Positions 1 through 6,742 of a stretch of DNA of 18,958 bases are shown one piece after another (the first letter of the stretch is position 1; every line of letters begins with the position of its first letter). This DNA comes from Actinomycetes bacterium (GTDB lineage Bacteria > Actinomycetota > Actinomycetes > Mycobacteriales > Micromonosporaceae), in the NCBI GenBank assembly GCA_023437285.1, contig JAEZGP010000215.1:1-18958 (forward strand), written 5' to 3'. The translations under genes were made by a program, and so were the position numbers. The notes under the pieces are model-generated. The model did no database searches and was not told the DNA's origin. It saw only the letters and a list, made by a program, of their open reading frames with translations.

Positions 1-314
1 CCGGCGGCAACATCGATCCGCTGCTCATGGTCCGCGTGATCGAGCACGGCCTCGCCGCCGCCGGCCGGTACCTGCGCGTGCGGGTACGCTGCGGCGACCG
101 TCCCGGACAGCTCGCCGCGCTGCTCGCCCAGATCGCCGACCAGGGCGCGAACGTCGTCGATGTCGAGCACCGCCGCTACGACCAGCGCCTGCGGCTGGGC
201 GAGGTCGAGGTCGTACTGGCCGTGGAGACGCGCGGCTCCGAGCACTCCGATCACCTGATCGGCGCGCTGCGGGCGGCCGGCTACACGGTCACCCCGGAGC
301 GGCCGCTGGACTAG
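1..314 (+). CDS. ilvA: L-threonine ammonia-lyase (threonine dehydratase), C-terminal part
   Basis: 5'-truncated gene whose reading frame starts at base 3 and ends with TAG at 312-314. The first residues, GGNIDPLLM, match the end of the PLP-dependent catalytic domain of threonine dehydratases. The rest (DRPGQLAALLAQIADQGANV and onward) is a single ACT regulatory domain, ending in GYTVTPERPLD. The enzyme deaminates threonine to 2-oxobutyrate, the first step of isoleucine synthesis; one short ACT domain is typical of the shorter, catabolic-type or actinobacterial forms. The ATG at 27 lies inside the catalytic domain and is not the start. The gene runs toward greA and is separated from it by a long hairpin. 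Identification of the family is firm; biosynthetic versus catabolic role cannot be settled from the fragment. Confidence 0.9.
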   Translation, partial: GGNIDPLLMVRVIEHGLAAAGRYLRVRVRCGDRPGQLAALLAQIADQGANVVDVEHRRYDQRLRLGEVEVVLAVETRGSEHSDHLIGALRAAGYTVTPERPLD

Positions 315-320
315 ATACGC

Positions 321-360
321 GACTGGTCGGGGCGGGCAGGCGGCCCGCGCCCGACCAGTC
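321..360. terminator. bidirectional hairpin terminator between ilvA and greA
   Basis: GACTGGTCGGG (321-331) is perfectly complementary to CCCGACCAGTC (350-360). Inside it, GCGGGC (332-337) pairs with GCCCGC (343-348), leaving one bulged G at 349 and a 5-nt loop. This 17-bp stem sits 6 nt after the ilvA stop and 16 nt before the greA stop, between convergent genes. There is no T-tract, as is common for actinobacterial terminators. It probably serves both genes. Confidence 0.8.
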
Positions 361-376
361 AGGCGTCATCCTGAGG

Positions 377-877
377 TCAGCCTGCGAAGGGCTCGATGGT
401 GACGACCGTGACGCTGATGGTGGCGCCCGTCGGGGCCGTGTACGACACCCGGTCGCCGCGCTTGGCGCCGTTGATGGCCTGGCCCAGCGCCGAGGCGGGG
501 CTGTAGACGGTCAGCTCGGTGGTCGCCGCGATCTCGCGCGACCCGAGCAGGAACGTCTCCGTGTCATCCGGGTCGTCGTCGAAGTGGATCGTCACGACGG
601 TGCCGGGGGCGACCGCGTCGGTGGTTGGCGCCTCGCCGACGTGGGCGGTACGCAGGAACTCCTGCAGGTAACGGATGCGGCTCTCGGCCTTGCCCTGCTC
701 CTCGCGGGCGGCGTGGTAGCCGCCGTTCTCCTTGAGATCGCCCTCCTCGCGCCTCGCGTTGATCTCGGCTGCGACGGCCGGGCGCTGCGCGATCAACTCG
801 GCGAGCTCGGCCTGGAGTCGGTCGTACGCGTCCTGGGACAGCCAGGTCGCGTGCGTTTCGCGATCGGTCGTGGACAC
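377..877 (-). CDS. greA: transcription elongation factor GreA
   Basis: 166-residue protein of normal GreA length. It rescues backtracked RNA polymerase by inserting a coiled coil into the secondary channel and stimulating cleavage of the nascent RNA 3' end. The N-terminal coiled coil (about residues 12-85) carries the diagnostic tip GDLKENGGYHAAREEQG with acidic residues D47 and E50, followed by a C-terminal FKBP-like domain ending at VTIEPFAG. The start is GTG at 877, preceded by AAGGAG with correct spacing. It lies on the same strand as, and downstream of, the DUF4307 gene with a gap of about 115 bp. Next to DUF4307 and mca it reproduces a gene order also found in mycobacteria. Confidence 0.95.
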   Translation of the reverse strand: MSTTDRETHATWLSQDAYDRLQAELAELIAQRPAVAAEINARREEGDLKENGGYHAAREEQGKAESRIRYLQEFLRTAHVGEAPTTDAVAPGTVVTIHFDDDPDDTETFLLGSREIAATTELTVYSPASALGQAINGAKRGDRVSYTAPTGATISVTVVTIEPFAG

Positions 878-992
878 GGGGAACTCCTTGGGCGCATAGG
901 GGGTCGAACGTGGGGTTCTGACCAGCCGATATTTCGCCTCCCGGCTGAGCCAGATCCTCCAGCGTACCAGTCACGCGCCCCAGCGGAGCAAG

Positions 993-1427
993 TCAACGAG
1001 CGGGGCCACACCCCGGCACGTCCGAATAGAAGGGCTGGTCAGTGGCGGTCAATACGACGCTGCCGTGGAGGGTGCGCGCCTGCGGGCCGGCGGCGGGCAC
1101 ATCCACCACCGCCCGGCCCACCTCGACCCCGGCCCGGTTGCGGGTCCGGACGGTGCACTGCGCGCCTTCGCCCGCGGGCACGCGTACCTCGAAAGAGATC
1201 TTCACCGATGTGGCGGTGACGTCCGTCACCGAGACGGCACCAACCTGATAGGGCGGAACGCCGTACTGTCGGTAGAGTTTGACCGTCACTGCCAGCCCCG
1301 CAGCGATGAACAGCACGCCCGCGACGACCGGCACCCACCGCCGCCGCCGTTTCGGGTCACGGCGGCGTCCGTACCGGCCCGGGGGGAACTCGACCGGGGT
1401 GGCCCGCACATCTGTCACGCGAACCAT
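993..1427 (-). CDS. DUF4307 family membrane protein
   Basis: 144-residue protein. It begins with a basic, proline-rich cytoplasmic segment containing [17 protein letters not shown], then one transmembrane helix (about residues 31-53, [18 protein letters not shown]), then an extracytoplasmic beta-rich domain of about 90 residues ending in [11 protein letters not shown]. This layout and its position between greA and mca match the actinobacterial DUF4307 family (Rv1081c in M. tuberculosis). Function is unknown. The start is the ATG at 1427; the upstream open frame continues over mca on the opposite strand and is a shadow. No strong ribosome binding site precedes the ATG, so the start is moderately sure. 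It is divergent from mca, whose start lies 64 bp away, so the two promoters share this gap. Confidence 0.85.
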   Translation of the reverse strand: MVRVTDVRATPVEFPPGRYGRRRDPKRRRRWVPVVAGVLFIAAGLAVTVKLYRQYGVPPYQVGAVSVTDVTATSVKISFEVRVPAGEGAQCTVRTRNRAGVEVGRAVVDVPAAGPQARTLHGSVVLTATDQPFYSDVPGCGPAR

Positions 1428-1491
1428 CGTCGCAGGTCCCGTCGTCGGGGCCGCGACGGGACCCCACCGACATGGGAGAACAGGAGCACCC

Positions 1492-2397
1492 GTGGCCGAG
1501 CAGCTGCGCCTCATGGCCGTGCACGCCCACCCTGACGACGAGTCCAGCAAGGGCGCGGCCAGCGCGGCCCGATATGTGCGCGAAGGCGTCGATGTCCTCG
1601 TGGTGACCTGTACGGGCGGCGAGCGTGGCAGCGTGCTCAACCCGAAGATGGACCGGCCCGAGGTGCTGGCCAACATCGCGGAGATCCGCCGGGCCGAGAT
1701 GGACGCCGCCCGCGAGATCCTCGGCGTCCGCCAGGAGTGGCTCGGCTTCGTCGACTCGGGCCTGCCCGAGGGCGACCCGCTGCCGCCGCTGCCGGAGGGC
1801 TGCTTCGCGCTGGTGGACCTGGAGGTCGCGACCGAGCGGCTGGTCCGGGTGATCCGCCGGCACCGCCCGCACGTCATGACGACGTACGACGAGGAGGGCG
1901 GCTACCCGCACCCCGACCACATCCGCACCCACGAGGTCAGCGTGGCCGCGTTCGAGGCGGCCGGCGACCCCGACCGGTTCCCCGAGGCCGGCCCGCCGTG
2001 GCAGCCGCTGAAGCTCTACTACCACATGAACTTCTCGAAGCGGAAGTTCGTGGCGCTCCACGAGGCGATGGTCGCGGCCGACCTGCCCGCCGCCGCCGAG
2101 TACGCCAAGCGGATCGAGGAGTGGGGCGACGAGTGGGACAAGTCCAGCCGGATCACCACGCTGGTGCCCTGCGGCGACTACCTGCACCTGCGCGATGACG
2201 CCCTGCGGGCCCACGCCACCCAGGTCGACCCGGACGGCCCGTGGTTCCACGTGCCCCTGGAGCTGCAGCAGCGCGCCTGGCCGACGGAGGAGTTCGAGCT
2301 GGCCCGCTCGCTGGTCGACACCACGATCCCCGAGGACGATCTTTTTGCGGGCGTACGCGAGACGCTCTGCTGTGCGGAGGAGCCCGCCCGAAGCTGA
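1492..2397 (+). CDS. mca: mycothiol S-conjugate amidase
   Basis: 301-residue zinc hydrolase that cleaves mycothiol S-conjugates, releasing a mercapturic acid for export and recycling GlcN-Ins; a cytosolic detoxification enzyme. The family signature HAHPDDE lies at residues 11-17 and YPHPDH at 138-143, giving the expected zinc ligands H13, D16 and H143. The segment [20 protein letters not shown] is characteristic of Mca rather than the paralogue MshB. The start is GTG at 1492 with AGGAG six bases upstream, preferred to the ATG at 1279, which lies over the divergent DUF4307 gene. Its presence shows that the host uses mycothiol, so it belongs to the Actinomycetota. A small membrane protein gene follows 45 bp downstream. 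Confidence 0.95.
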   Translation: MAEQLRLMAVHAHPDDESSKGAASAARYVREGVDVLVVTCTGGERGSVLNPKMDRPEVLANIAEIRRAEMDAAREILGVRQEWLGFVDSGLPEGDPLPPLPEGCFALVDLEVATERLVRVIRRHRPHVMTTYDEEGGYPHPDHIRTHEVSVAAFEAAGDPDRFPEAGPPWQPLKLYYHMNFSKRKFVALHEAMVAADLPAAAEYAKRIEEWGDEWDKSSRITTLVPCGDYLHLRDDALRAHATQVDPDGPWFHVPLELQQRAWPTEEFELARSLVDTTIPEDDLFAGVRETLCCAEEPARS

Positions 2398-2442
2398 GCC
2401 GGGCGGGGGCGTACCGTTAGGGGTACGAAGAAAGGATGTTCG

Positions 2443-2673
2443 ATGATCGAACTGCTCGCCGATAACAACTTCGGCGACACCCGAGAGGGCGGGCTGGCCG
2501 GCCCGACCGGCCTGCTGATCATCGTGCTCCTCATCATCGGCACCGTGCTGCTCATCCGCAACATGAACTCCCGGCTGCGCAAGCTGCCCGACAGCTTCGA
2601 GTCCTCCGACGTGCCGGTGTCCCCGGCCATCCCGCCGGTGACCCCGCCCGACCAGGACAAGCCCCAGCCGTAG
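2443..2673 (+). CDS. small single-pass membrane protein (Rv1083-like position)
   Basis: 76-residue protein with a short N-terminal segment, one strong transmembrane helix (about residues 21-40, PTGLLIIVLLIIGTVLLIRN), a basic membrane-proximal stretch (NSRLRKL) and a proline-rich acidic tail ending PPDQDKPQP. The ATG at 2443 is preceded by AAAGGA at good spacing. It lies 45 bp after mca on the same strand and is probably co-transcribed. Short membrane proteins occupy this same place after mca in other actinobacteria (Rv1083 in M. tuberculosis). No function is known. It marks the last gene of the conserved left flank; the following genes are not part of that block. Confidence 0.85.
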   Translation: MIELLADNNFGDTREGGLAGPTGLLIIVLLIIGTVLLIRNMNSRLRKLPDSFESSDVPVSPAIPPVTPPDQDKPQP

Positions 2674-2688
2674 GAAATCGCGCGGCTC

Positions 2689-3942
2689 TCACGATTGGGT
2701 GCACAGCCGCGCCGTCGCCCATCGGCGGGCGACCCGGGCGGCGCCGCGGGCCCCCAGGATCCGCAGGGCGTTCGGCGCGCCGAAGTAGCGGGCCGGTGAC
2801 TCGATCCCGGCGAATACCCCCAGAAACCGGCTCACCTCCGCCGGCCGGTCGGCGATCGCCGCGAGCAGCTGCCGCTGTCCCGGGCTGGGCGGCGCGAACC
2901 GGGCCAGGTTGACCGTCAGGTCGTACATCTCCCGCAGCCGTCGGTCGCGGTCGCGCTGGCGCCGGGCGAGCGCGGCGTCCAGACGCCCCCGGGTGAGGCC
3001 GCCAACGATGGCGTGCGCCAGCAGTTCCGCGTCGACGAGCGCGTTCGTGATGCCCTGCGCCGTGACCGAGTCCATGACCGCGCCGGCGTCGCCGACGAGG
3101 GCCCAGCCCGGCCCGTGCGCCGCCCGCAACCCGTTCGGCTGGTCGGGGGTCGTGCGCAGCCGTTCCACGCGCGTCGCGGCGCGTACCCGTTCGCCCAGGT
3201 CGCCGCAGCGGTCCAGGGTGGCCAGGTAGTGCCCCGCCAGGTCGGCGCGCGCGTCGGCGAACGCGGCCAGCGGCGCGGCGACGTACACCATGGTGAGGTC
3301 GTCGTTGGTGGGGAAAACGGCCACGGCGCGGCCGGGCCGCTGGTACATCTCGCCGACCGCGACGGGAACCCCCGACCAGTACGCGTACGACGCGAAGGCC
3401 AGCGCCGGCCGTTGCCGGTAACGGGCGGCGCCCACCGCCTCGGCGACCGTGGAGTGCTTGCCGTCGGCCCCGACGACGAGGCGCGCACTATAGGTAAGCA
3501 GAGCCGTACCACGCCGGGCCCGGCCGCGCACCCCCGTCACCCGCCCGCCGGCGAAGGTCAGCTCCTCGACCCGGAACCCGTCGATCACCTCCGCGCCTGC
3601 GTCGCGCGCCGCGTCGACCAGCAGCGCGTCGAGCACGGTCCGGCGCGGACTGTAGAGCGCGTCTACCCCGTCGTACGCGGGAAACGAGCCGCGCAGCACG
3701 GTGCCGCCGTCGTCGAAGCGGACCTCGCGGGTGGCTGGCGTGCCGGCCCGGACCAGGCCGTCGAGCAGGCCCCACCGGGCCAACCGGGCGATGCCGGGCA
3801 CCTGCACCTGGTGGGAGGAGATCGTGTCGCTGCCAACCGGCGCGCGTTCGACGACGAGCACCTTCAGTCCGCTCCGGGCCAGCAGCAGCGCCGTAGCCGC
3901 CCCGGCGACCCGGGCCCCCACCACGATGACGTCGTACCCCAT
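2689..3942 (-). CDS. FAD-dependent monooxygenase / oxidoreductase (PHBH-like fold)
   Basis: 417-residue flavoprotein. The N-terminal Rossmann motif VVGARVAG (residues 7-14) binds the ADP part of FAD; the middle motif GADGKHSTVAEAVG corresponds to the DG motif; and GWALVGDAGAVMDSVTAQG is the C-terminal GD motif that contacts FAD ribose and flavin. This set defines the aromatic hydroxylase / geranylgeranyl-reductase-like group. The substrate cannot be told from sequence. The start is ATG at 3942, with GGAGG 5-6 bases upstream, preferred to ATG 3960 or 3954, which lie inside the operator. It is divergent from a TetR gene 50 bp away with two shared palindromic operators, so it is very likely the repressor's target, perhaps for inactivation or resistance to an aromatic compound. 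Confidence 0.88.
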   Translation of the reverse strand: MGYDVIVVGARVAGAATALLLARSGLKVLVVERAPVGSDTISSHQVQVPGIARLARWGLLDGLVRAGTPATREVRFDDGGTVLRGSFPAYDGVDALYSPRRTVLDALLVDAARDAGAEVIDGFRVEELTFAGGRVTGVRGRARRGTALLTYSARLVVGADGKHSTVAEAVGAARYRQRPALAFASYAYWSGVPVAVGEMYQRPGRAVAVFPTNDDLTMVYVAAPLAAFADARADLAGHYLATLDRCGDLGERVRAATRVERLRTTPDQPNGLRAAHGPGWALVGDAGAVMDSVTAQGITNALVDAELLAHAIVGGLTRGRLDAALARRQRDRDRRLREMYDLTVNLARFAPPSPGQRQLLAAIADRPAEVSRFLGVFAGIESPARYFGAPNALRILGARGAARVARRWATARLCTQS

Positions 3943-3950
3943 GAACGCCT

Positions 3951-3968
3951 CCATACGCATCCGTATGG
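3951..3968. promoter_or_regulatory. TetR-type operator O1
   Basis: Perfect inverted repeat CCATAC-GCATCC-GTATGG, 6-bp arms with a 6-bp spacer. It overlaps the ribosome binding site region of the FAD monooxygenase and matches the architecture of O2 (CCRTAC-N6-GTAYGG). Location between a TetR gene and its divergent neighbour is the classic position for autoregulated repressor operators. Binding is inferred. Confidence 0.7.
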
Positions 3969-3972
3969 TTAA

Positions 3973-3990
3973 CCGTACGGTAGCGTACGG
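3973..3990. promoter_or_regulatory. TetR-type operator O2
   Basis: Perfect inverted repeat CCGTAC-GGTAGC-GTACGG, ending 2 bp before the tetR GTG start. It has the same arm sequence pattern and spacer as O1, and its centre is 22 bp from the O1 centre, about two helical turns. There is no Shine-Dalgarno before the tetR start, so the tetR transcript may be leaderless and this site would cover its promoter. Confidence 0.7.
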
Positions 3991-3992
3991 TC

Positions 3993-4562
3993 GTGGCGCA
4001 ACGGCAGCGACTGAGCAAAGAGGACTGGGTCGAGGCGGCCCTGGCCGCCATCGCCGAGGGCGGCGTGCCGGCCGTGGCCGTGGAGCCCCTCGCGGCCCGC
4101 CTGGGCGCCACGAAGGGCAGCTTCTACTGGCATTTCGCCAACCGAGACGCGCTGCTCGACGCCGCCCTCGCCCGCTGGGAGGCGCGGTCCACCACCGAGG
4201 TCATCGAGGAGATCACCAGCGTCGCCGACGACCCCGAGGCGCAGCTTCGGGCCCTCATCGTTCGCGTCATCCGCGCGGCCGAGAACGACCGCGTCGGTCC
4301 CGCGCTGCTCGCCACGGCCACCCACCCGGCGGTCGCCGACGTCCTGACCCGCGCCACGCGTGCCCGCATCGACGTGATCACCACGCTGCTGCGCCGGCTG
4401 GGGTTCCCCGCCGATCAGGCCCGGCACCGGGCGGTACTCGCCTACAGCGCGTACCTGGGCCACAACCAGCTGGCCCACTCCACGCCCGCCGAATTACCGG
4501 CCACGAAGGACGCCCGCCGCGCGTACCTCGACCACGTGGTGCGCGTCCTCACCGCCCGCTGA
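3993..4562 (+). CDS. TetR family transcriptional repressor
   Basis: 189-residue protein of usual TetR size. The N-terminal helix-turn-helix spans about residues 9-57 and ends in the typical recognition-helix region GATKGSFYWHFANRDALLDA (38-57); the remainder is a helical ligand-binding and dimerisation domain. The start is GTG at 3993 directly behind operator O2, with no ribosome binding site visible. It is divergent from the FAD monooxygenase, which suggests it represses that gene and itself and is released by a small ligand. Codon 168 (4494-4496) is TTA, a rare codon in high-GC actinobacteria that often makes translation depend on the bldA leucyl tRNA. A hairpin follows the stop directly. 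Whether it also controls the biosynthetic genes downstream is not visible; no copy of its operator is seen there. Confidence 0.9.
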   Translation: MAQRQRLSKEDWVEAALAAIAEGGVPAVAVEPLAARLGATKGSFYWHFANRDALLDAALARWEARSTTEVIEEITSVADDPEAQLRALIVRVIRAAENDRVGPALLATATHPAVADVLTRATRARIDVITTLLRRLGFPADQARHRAVLAYSAYLGHNQLAHSTPAELPATKDARRAYLDHVVRVLTAR

Positions 4563-4677
4563 GGCCCGGCAGCGTCAGCCGGGCGTAGGGCGGCTCACCC
4601 GCCAGGAGATCGACCCGGACTTCGAGCACACCGGCATGGCCAAACCGCCGTTGAGGCAACCCGATCCACCGTTCCAT
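4549..4677 (-). pseudogene. possible C-terminal remnant of a lost gene
   Basis: A minus-strand open frame of 42 codons from ATG at 4677 to TGA at 4549, overlapping the 3' end of tetR by 14 bp. The translation contains HAGVLEVRVDLLAGEPPYAR and ends LTLPGLSGR. The stretch reads like the end of a normal soluble protein, and its codons from about 4640 down to 4555 have mostly G or C in third position, as in real genes here. Upstream the frame is closed by a TAG, and no start with a ribosome binding site is present. I do not recognise the family. It could be a decayed gene tail left at the boundary of the inserted region, or a chance open frame. Confidence 0.3.
4564..4584 (+). terminator. hairpin terminator after tetR
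   Basis: GCCCGGC (4564-4570), 7-nt loop, GCCGGGC (4578-4584): a perfect 7-bp GC-only stem starting 2 nt after the tetR stop. No T-tract follows. The same bases also fall in the possible minus-strand gene remnant, so the symmetry might have another explanation. Confidence 0.5.
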
Positions 4678-4753
4678 GATCGCGTTTATGCGAGGCGTCC
4701 GGATGCATCCTCTTGGCCGGGTGGCCAGCTACGGGGGCGCGGTCGCGAACCTC

Positions 4754-4782
4754 TTGGCTCACGAACTTAGATCCATTACTAT
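4754..4782 (+). promoter_or_regulatory. candidate vegetative promoter for the biosynthetic plus-strand operon
   Basis: TTGGCT at 4754-4759 and TACTAT at 4777-4782 are separated by exactly 17 bp, each matching the sigma-70-type consensus at four of six bases. The predicted start point near 4789 would give a leader of about 43 nt before the PqqD-like gene at 4832. It is the best promoter-like pair in the 270-bp gap after tetR. Confidence 0.4.
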
Positions 4783-4831
4783 GCCAGCGTACGAAGCCTG
4801 CCGCACACGTGATGGGGGACGTGATCCGCGC

Positions 4832-5116
4832 ATGTCCGATCTTGACCTGAATGCGCAACCGAAGCGTCGGGATGGTGTTCGCGTACGGCGCGTGGGAACG
4901 CGTGTCGTGCTGATCCTCGACTCGCAGGGCCTGGAGCTGAACGATACCGCCGAAGCCGTTTGGCGCCTGTGCTCGGGGGACGCTTCGATTCAGGAGATCG
5001 TCGACTCGATCGCGGATGAGTATGACGCCGATCCTGAGCAGGTTGCCCAGGACGTCGTGGAGCTCATCCAGGAGTTGGAAGCACTCAACGCGCTGGCTAT
5101 CGAGCCGAAATCGTAA
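4832..5116 (+). CDS. PqqD-like peptide chaperone (RRE protein)
   Basis: 94-residue protein of typical PqqD size. The region RRVGTRVVLILDSQGLELND gives the three beta strands, then LNDTAEAVWRLCSGDASIQEIVDSI and DPEQVAQDVVELIQELEALN give the helices of the winged-helix RiPP recognition element fold (NxxAxxVWxLcdG-type motif). Such proteins bind the leader of a precursor peptide and present it to a modifying enzyme, as PqqD does for PqqA and lasso B1 proteins do for YxxP leaders. The start is ATG at 4832; GGGGGAC lies about 11 nt upstream, slightly far. Longer starts at 4676 or 4781 add an unrelated tail and no better ribosome site. It is the first gene of the plus-strand operon, and the next gene begins 4 nt after its stop. 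Confidence 0.85.
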   Translation: MSDLDLNAQPKRRDGVRVRRVGTRVVLILDSQGLELNDTAEAVWRLCSGDASIQEIVDSIADEYDADPEQVAQDVVELIQELEALNALAIEPKS

Positions 5117-5120
5117 GCAG

Positions 5121-5831
5121 GTGGGCCCGACCGAAACCGGACCGGCTCAGGGGGCACGTGGTTCGGGATTCCTTGCTGTCATCCTCGGGCCGGACGGCGC
5201 GGGAAAGACGTCACTGACTCACGAGATACAGGCTCTGGCTGACGATTGGCATTTCGCTTCCCTCCAGCCTGAGTCCTTGTATCCCCTCGACGGGATCCCT
5301 GATTACAACCGCTGGGCGCTGTCCACCCACCCCCGAGAGTACGTCGCGCACATGCGGCCGCTGACGCGGGTTTCGTTCTTCACGCACATACTCTCTATGG
5401 CCTGGGAATACCACATGCGTCCGCACCTGGACGCCGGCGGCGTTGTGGTGAGCGACTCCTACTGGTATCGAACCGTCGCGAAGGAGTCGGCTCAGAACCC
5501 TGATGCCGTCTTCCTGCTGCAGACACTCGCGGCCACACTGCCCGAGCCGGACCTGGTGATCTGGCTGGATCTGCCGCTGTCGGAGTCCTGGCGTCGCAAC
5601 GGCGCGCCGACGACCTTCGAGTTCGACGGCGCGGTGCCGAGCTATGACGCCTACGAGCGTTTCCAGCAGCGTGTTCTCGATGAAGTCCGACGCCTCCTGC
5701 CGGCGCACGTCCCACAGATAGCGATTGACGCGACCCGCTCGGCGCGGGAGGTGGCGGTAGCGGCGTGGGAGGCCATCGACAAGGCGGCGGACGGAGTGCG
5801 ACCGCCGCTGCCGGCCGGCGAGATAGTCTGA
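5121..5831 (+). CDS. thymidylate-kinase-like P-loop phosphotransferase
   Basis: 236-residue protein. It begins with a P-loop, LGPDGAGKTSLTHE, with K29 and T30 in the Walker A motif (GPDGAGKT). SDSYWYRT sits where thymidylate kinases have DRY, and PDLVIWLDLPLSESWRR matches the strand and helix that bear the LID region in that family. It departs from true Tmk (DSY instead of DRY) and is unlikely to be the housekeeping enzyme. The start is GTG at 5121, 4 nt after the PqqD-like stop, so translation is probably coupled; the stop overlaps the next start (TGATG). In this setting it may phosphorylate a biosynthetic intermediate or the peptide; distinct (HPr-kinase-like) kinases modify some lasso peptides. 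The substrate is unknown. Confidence 0.75.
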   Translation: MGPTETGPAQGARGSGFLAVILGPDGAGKTSLTHEIQALADDWHFASLQPESLYPLDGIPDYNRWALSTHPREYVAHMRPLTRVSFFTHILSMAWEYHMRPHLDAGGVVVSDSYWYRTVAKESAQNPDAVFLLQTLAATLPEPDLVIWLDLPLSESWRRNGAPTTFEFDGAVPSYDAYERFQQRVLDEVRRLLPAHVPQIAIDATRSAREVAVAAWEAIDKAADGVRPPLPAGEIV

Positions 5832-6622
5832 TGCCGCCTCGCCTGGCGACGCTGTACCCCGCGCCGCGCACGGGTAGGGCGCTTCCGCCGATCTTCACGC
5901 TGAGAACCCTCGGCCTGCCTGTCGGAGCCGGACTTGGCGCGTTGCTCTGCTGGGCGTTGGGGTGGAGCGGACCTGCTTGGGCGCTCGGGGGAGTCAGTGC
6001 GGTGGCGTTCATGCAACTGCTCGCCCCCGCCATCCGGCAACGCAGCCTGACCGGCGACGGTTGGCTGTCCGAGGTCGGGTTCGCCGCGCCGTTCCTGCTG
6101 TTCTTCGTGCCGTACGTCGTGTGGTGTGTGATGTTCCCGCCGTCGTTCAGGCCCGCCCCGGTGTGGATCCTGGTGGCCATCGCCGTCGCGGTGGCTCTCC
6201 GCCTGACCGAACTCTCCCAGCTCCGGCTCGGCTTCGACCGGGAACTGTTGGAACTGATGCCGCCACTGCGGCGTTCCACCCTCCTCCTGCGGTCCTATCA
6301 GTCGATAGCCGCTGCCGTGGGGCAGGAACTCTTCTACCGCGGCGCGCTCTACGTTCTCCTCGTGCCGATCTTGGGCTGGGGTGTCGTGCCGGTGTCCGCG
6401 GCGTTGTTCGTCGGCGAACACTGGTCCAACCGGTGGGCGGCCGCGATGTTCACCAGCGCCTATCTGGTCCGCATCGGCGTGCTGGCTCTGGGCCTGGGAG
6501 TCGTCGCCTACGCCGCGGGCTCCGTGGTGCCCGCGATCGTCGGGCACGTGACCTACAACCTGGTGCCGGTACTACAGGGACTTCAACATCGTCGCGTCAA
6601 TCCGTACACTTCCATCAATTGA
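5831..6622 (+). CDS. CPBP family intramembrane metalloprotease homologue
   Basis: 263-residue polytopic membrane protein with about seven to eight hydrophobic helices. Near the C-terminus it shows the CPBP (Abi/Rce1) motif series: QELFYRG (Q165-E166-x3-R170), FVGEH (F193-x3-H197) and HVTYN (H239-x3-N243). The family includes glutamate-dependent intramembrane proteases such as Rce1, and members occur in bacteriocin and other RiPP loci for leader removal or immunity. Here the first Glu of the EExxxR motif is Gln, a notable change in a residue considered catalytic. The start ATG at 5831 overlaps the previous stop (TGATG), and its own stop overlaps another ATG. No other peptidase is visible in the locus, so it is the best candidate for leader cleavage if active; otherwise it may bind product or give immunity. 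Confidence 0.8.
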   Translation: MPPRLATLYPAPRTGRALPPIFTLRTLGLPVGAGLGALLCWALGWSGPAWALGGVSAVAFMQLLAPAIRQRSLTGDGWLSEVGFAAPFLLFFVPYVVWCVMFPPSFRPAPVWILVAIAVAVALRLTELSQLRLGFDRELLELMPPLRRSTLLLRSYQSIAAAVGQELFYRGALYVLLVPILGWGVVPVSAALFVGEHWSNRWAAAMFTSAYLVRIGVLALGLGVVAYAAGSVVPAIVGHVTYNLVPVLQGLQHRRVNPYTSIN

Positions 6623-6690
6623 TGGACAAACCTCGCGGGCAGTGGTCTCACCTCGGCTTGACGAACGACTTGACGTACTCCAATATTTGA
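6622..6690 (+). CDS. possible 22-residue peptide overlapping the CPBP stop
   Basis: A 22-codon frame whose ATG overlaps the CPBP gene stop (TGATG), an arrangement used between the preceding genes as well. The peptide starts MDKPRGQWSHLG and ends NDLTYSNI. It lies between the protease and the radical SAM gene, a usual place for RiPP precursors, and has the same length as the peptide encoded at 10349-10417, but has no YxxP motif and no obvious similarity to it. No ribosome binding site is visible apart from possible coupling. It may equally be chance, since the same bases contain a TTGACG promoter-like element for the radical SAM gene. Confidence 0.25.
   Translation: MDKPRGQWSHLGLTNDLTYSNI
6658..6686 (+). 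promoter_or_regulatory. weak promoter-like pair before the radical SAM gene
   Basis: TTGACG at 6658-6663 and CAATAT at 6681-6686 are 17 bp apart; a second TTGACG is at 6670-6675. The -35 match is good (5/6) but the -10 is poor (3/6). This is one of the few AT-richer stretches in the operon, so an internal promoter is possible. Confidence 0.25.
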
Positions 6691-6742
6691 TCCGAACTAG
6701 GCTGTTCTTGCTAATCATCAGGATTGCGGGGGCGACGGGGCC

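Noticed and set aside
3013..3972. 319-residue plus-strand open frame over the FAD monooxygenase
   Set aside because: Shadow of the flavoprotein gene; low-complexity Arg/Gly/His-rich translation.
4595..4858. 87-residue minus-strand frame before the PqqD-like gene
   Set aside because: No protein-like pattern or ribosome site; it overlaps the promoter-like region and start of the PqqD-like gene.
5651..6547. 298-residue minus-strand open frame over the kinase and CPBP genes
   Set aside because: Rich in Arg, Gly, Gln and Pro with no domain pattern; it is the antisense shadow of two genes with clear motifs and coupled starts.
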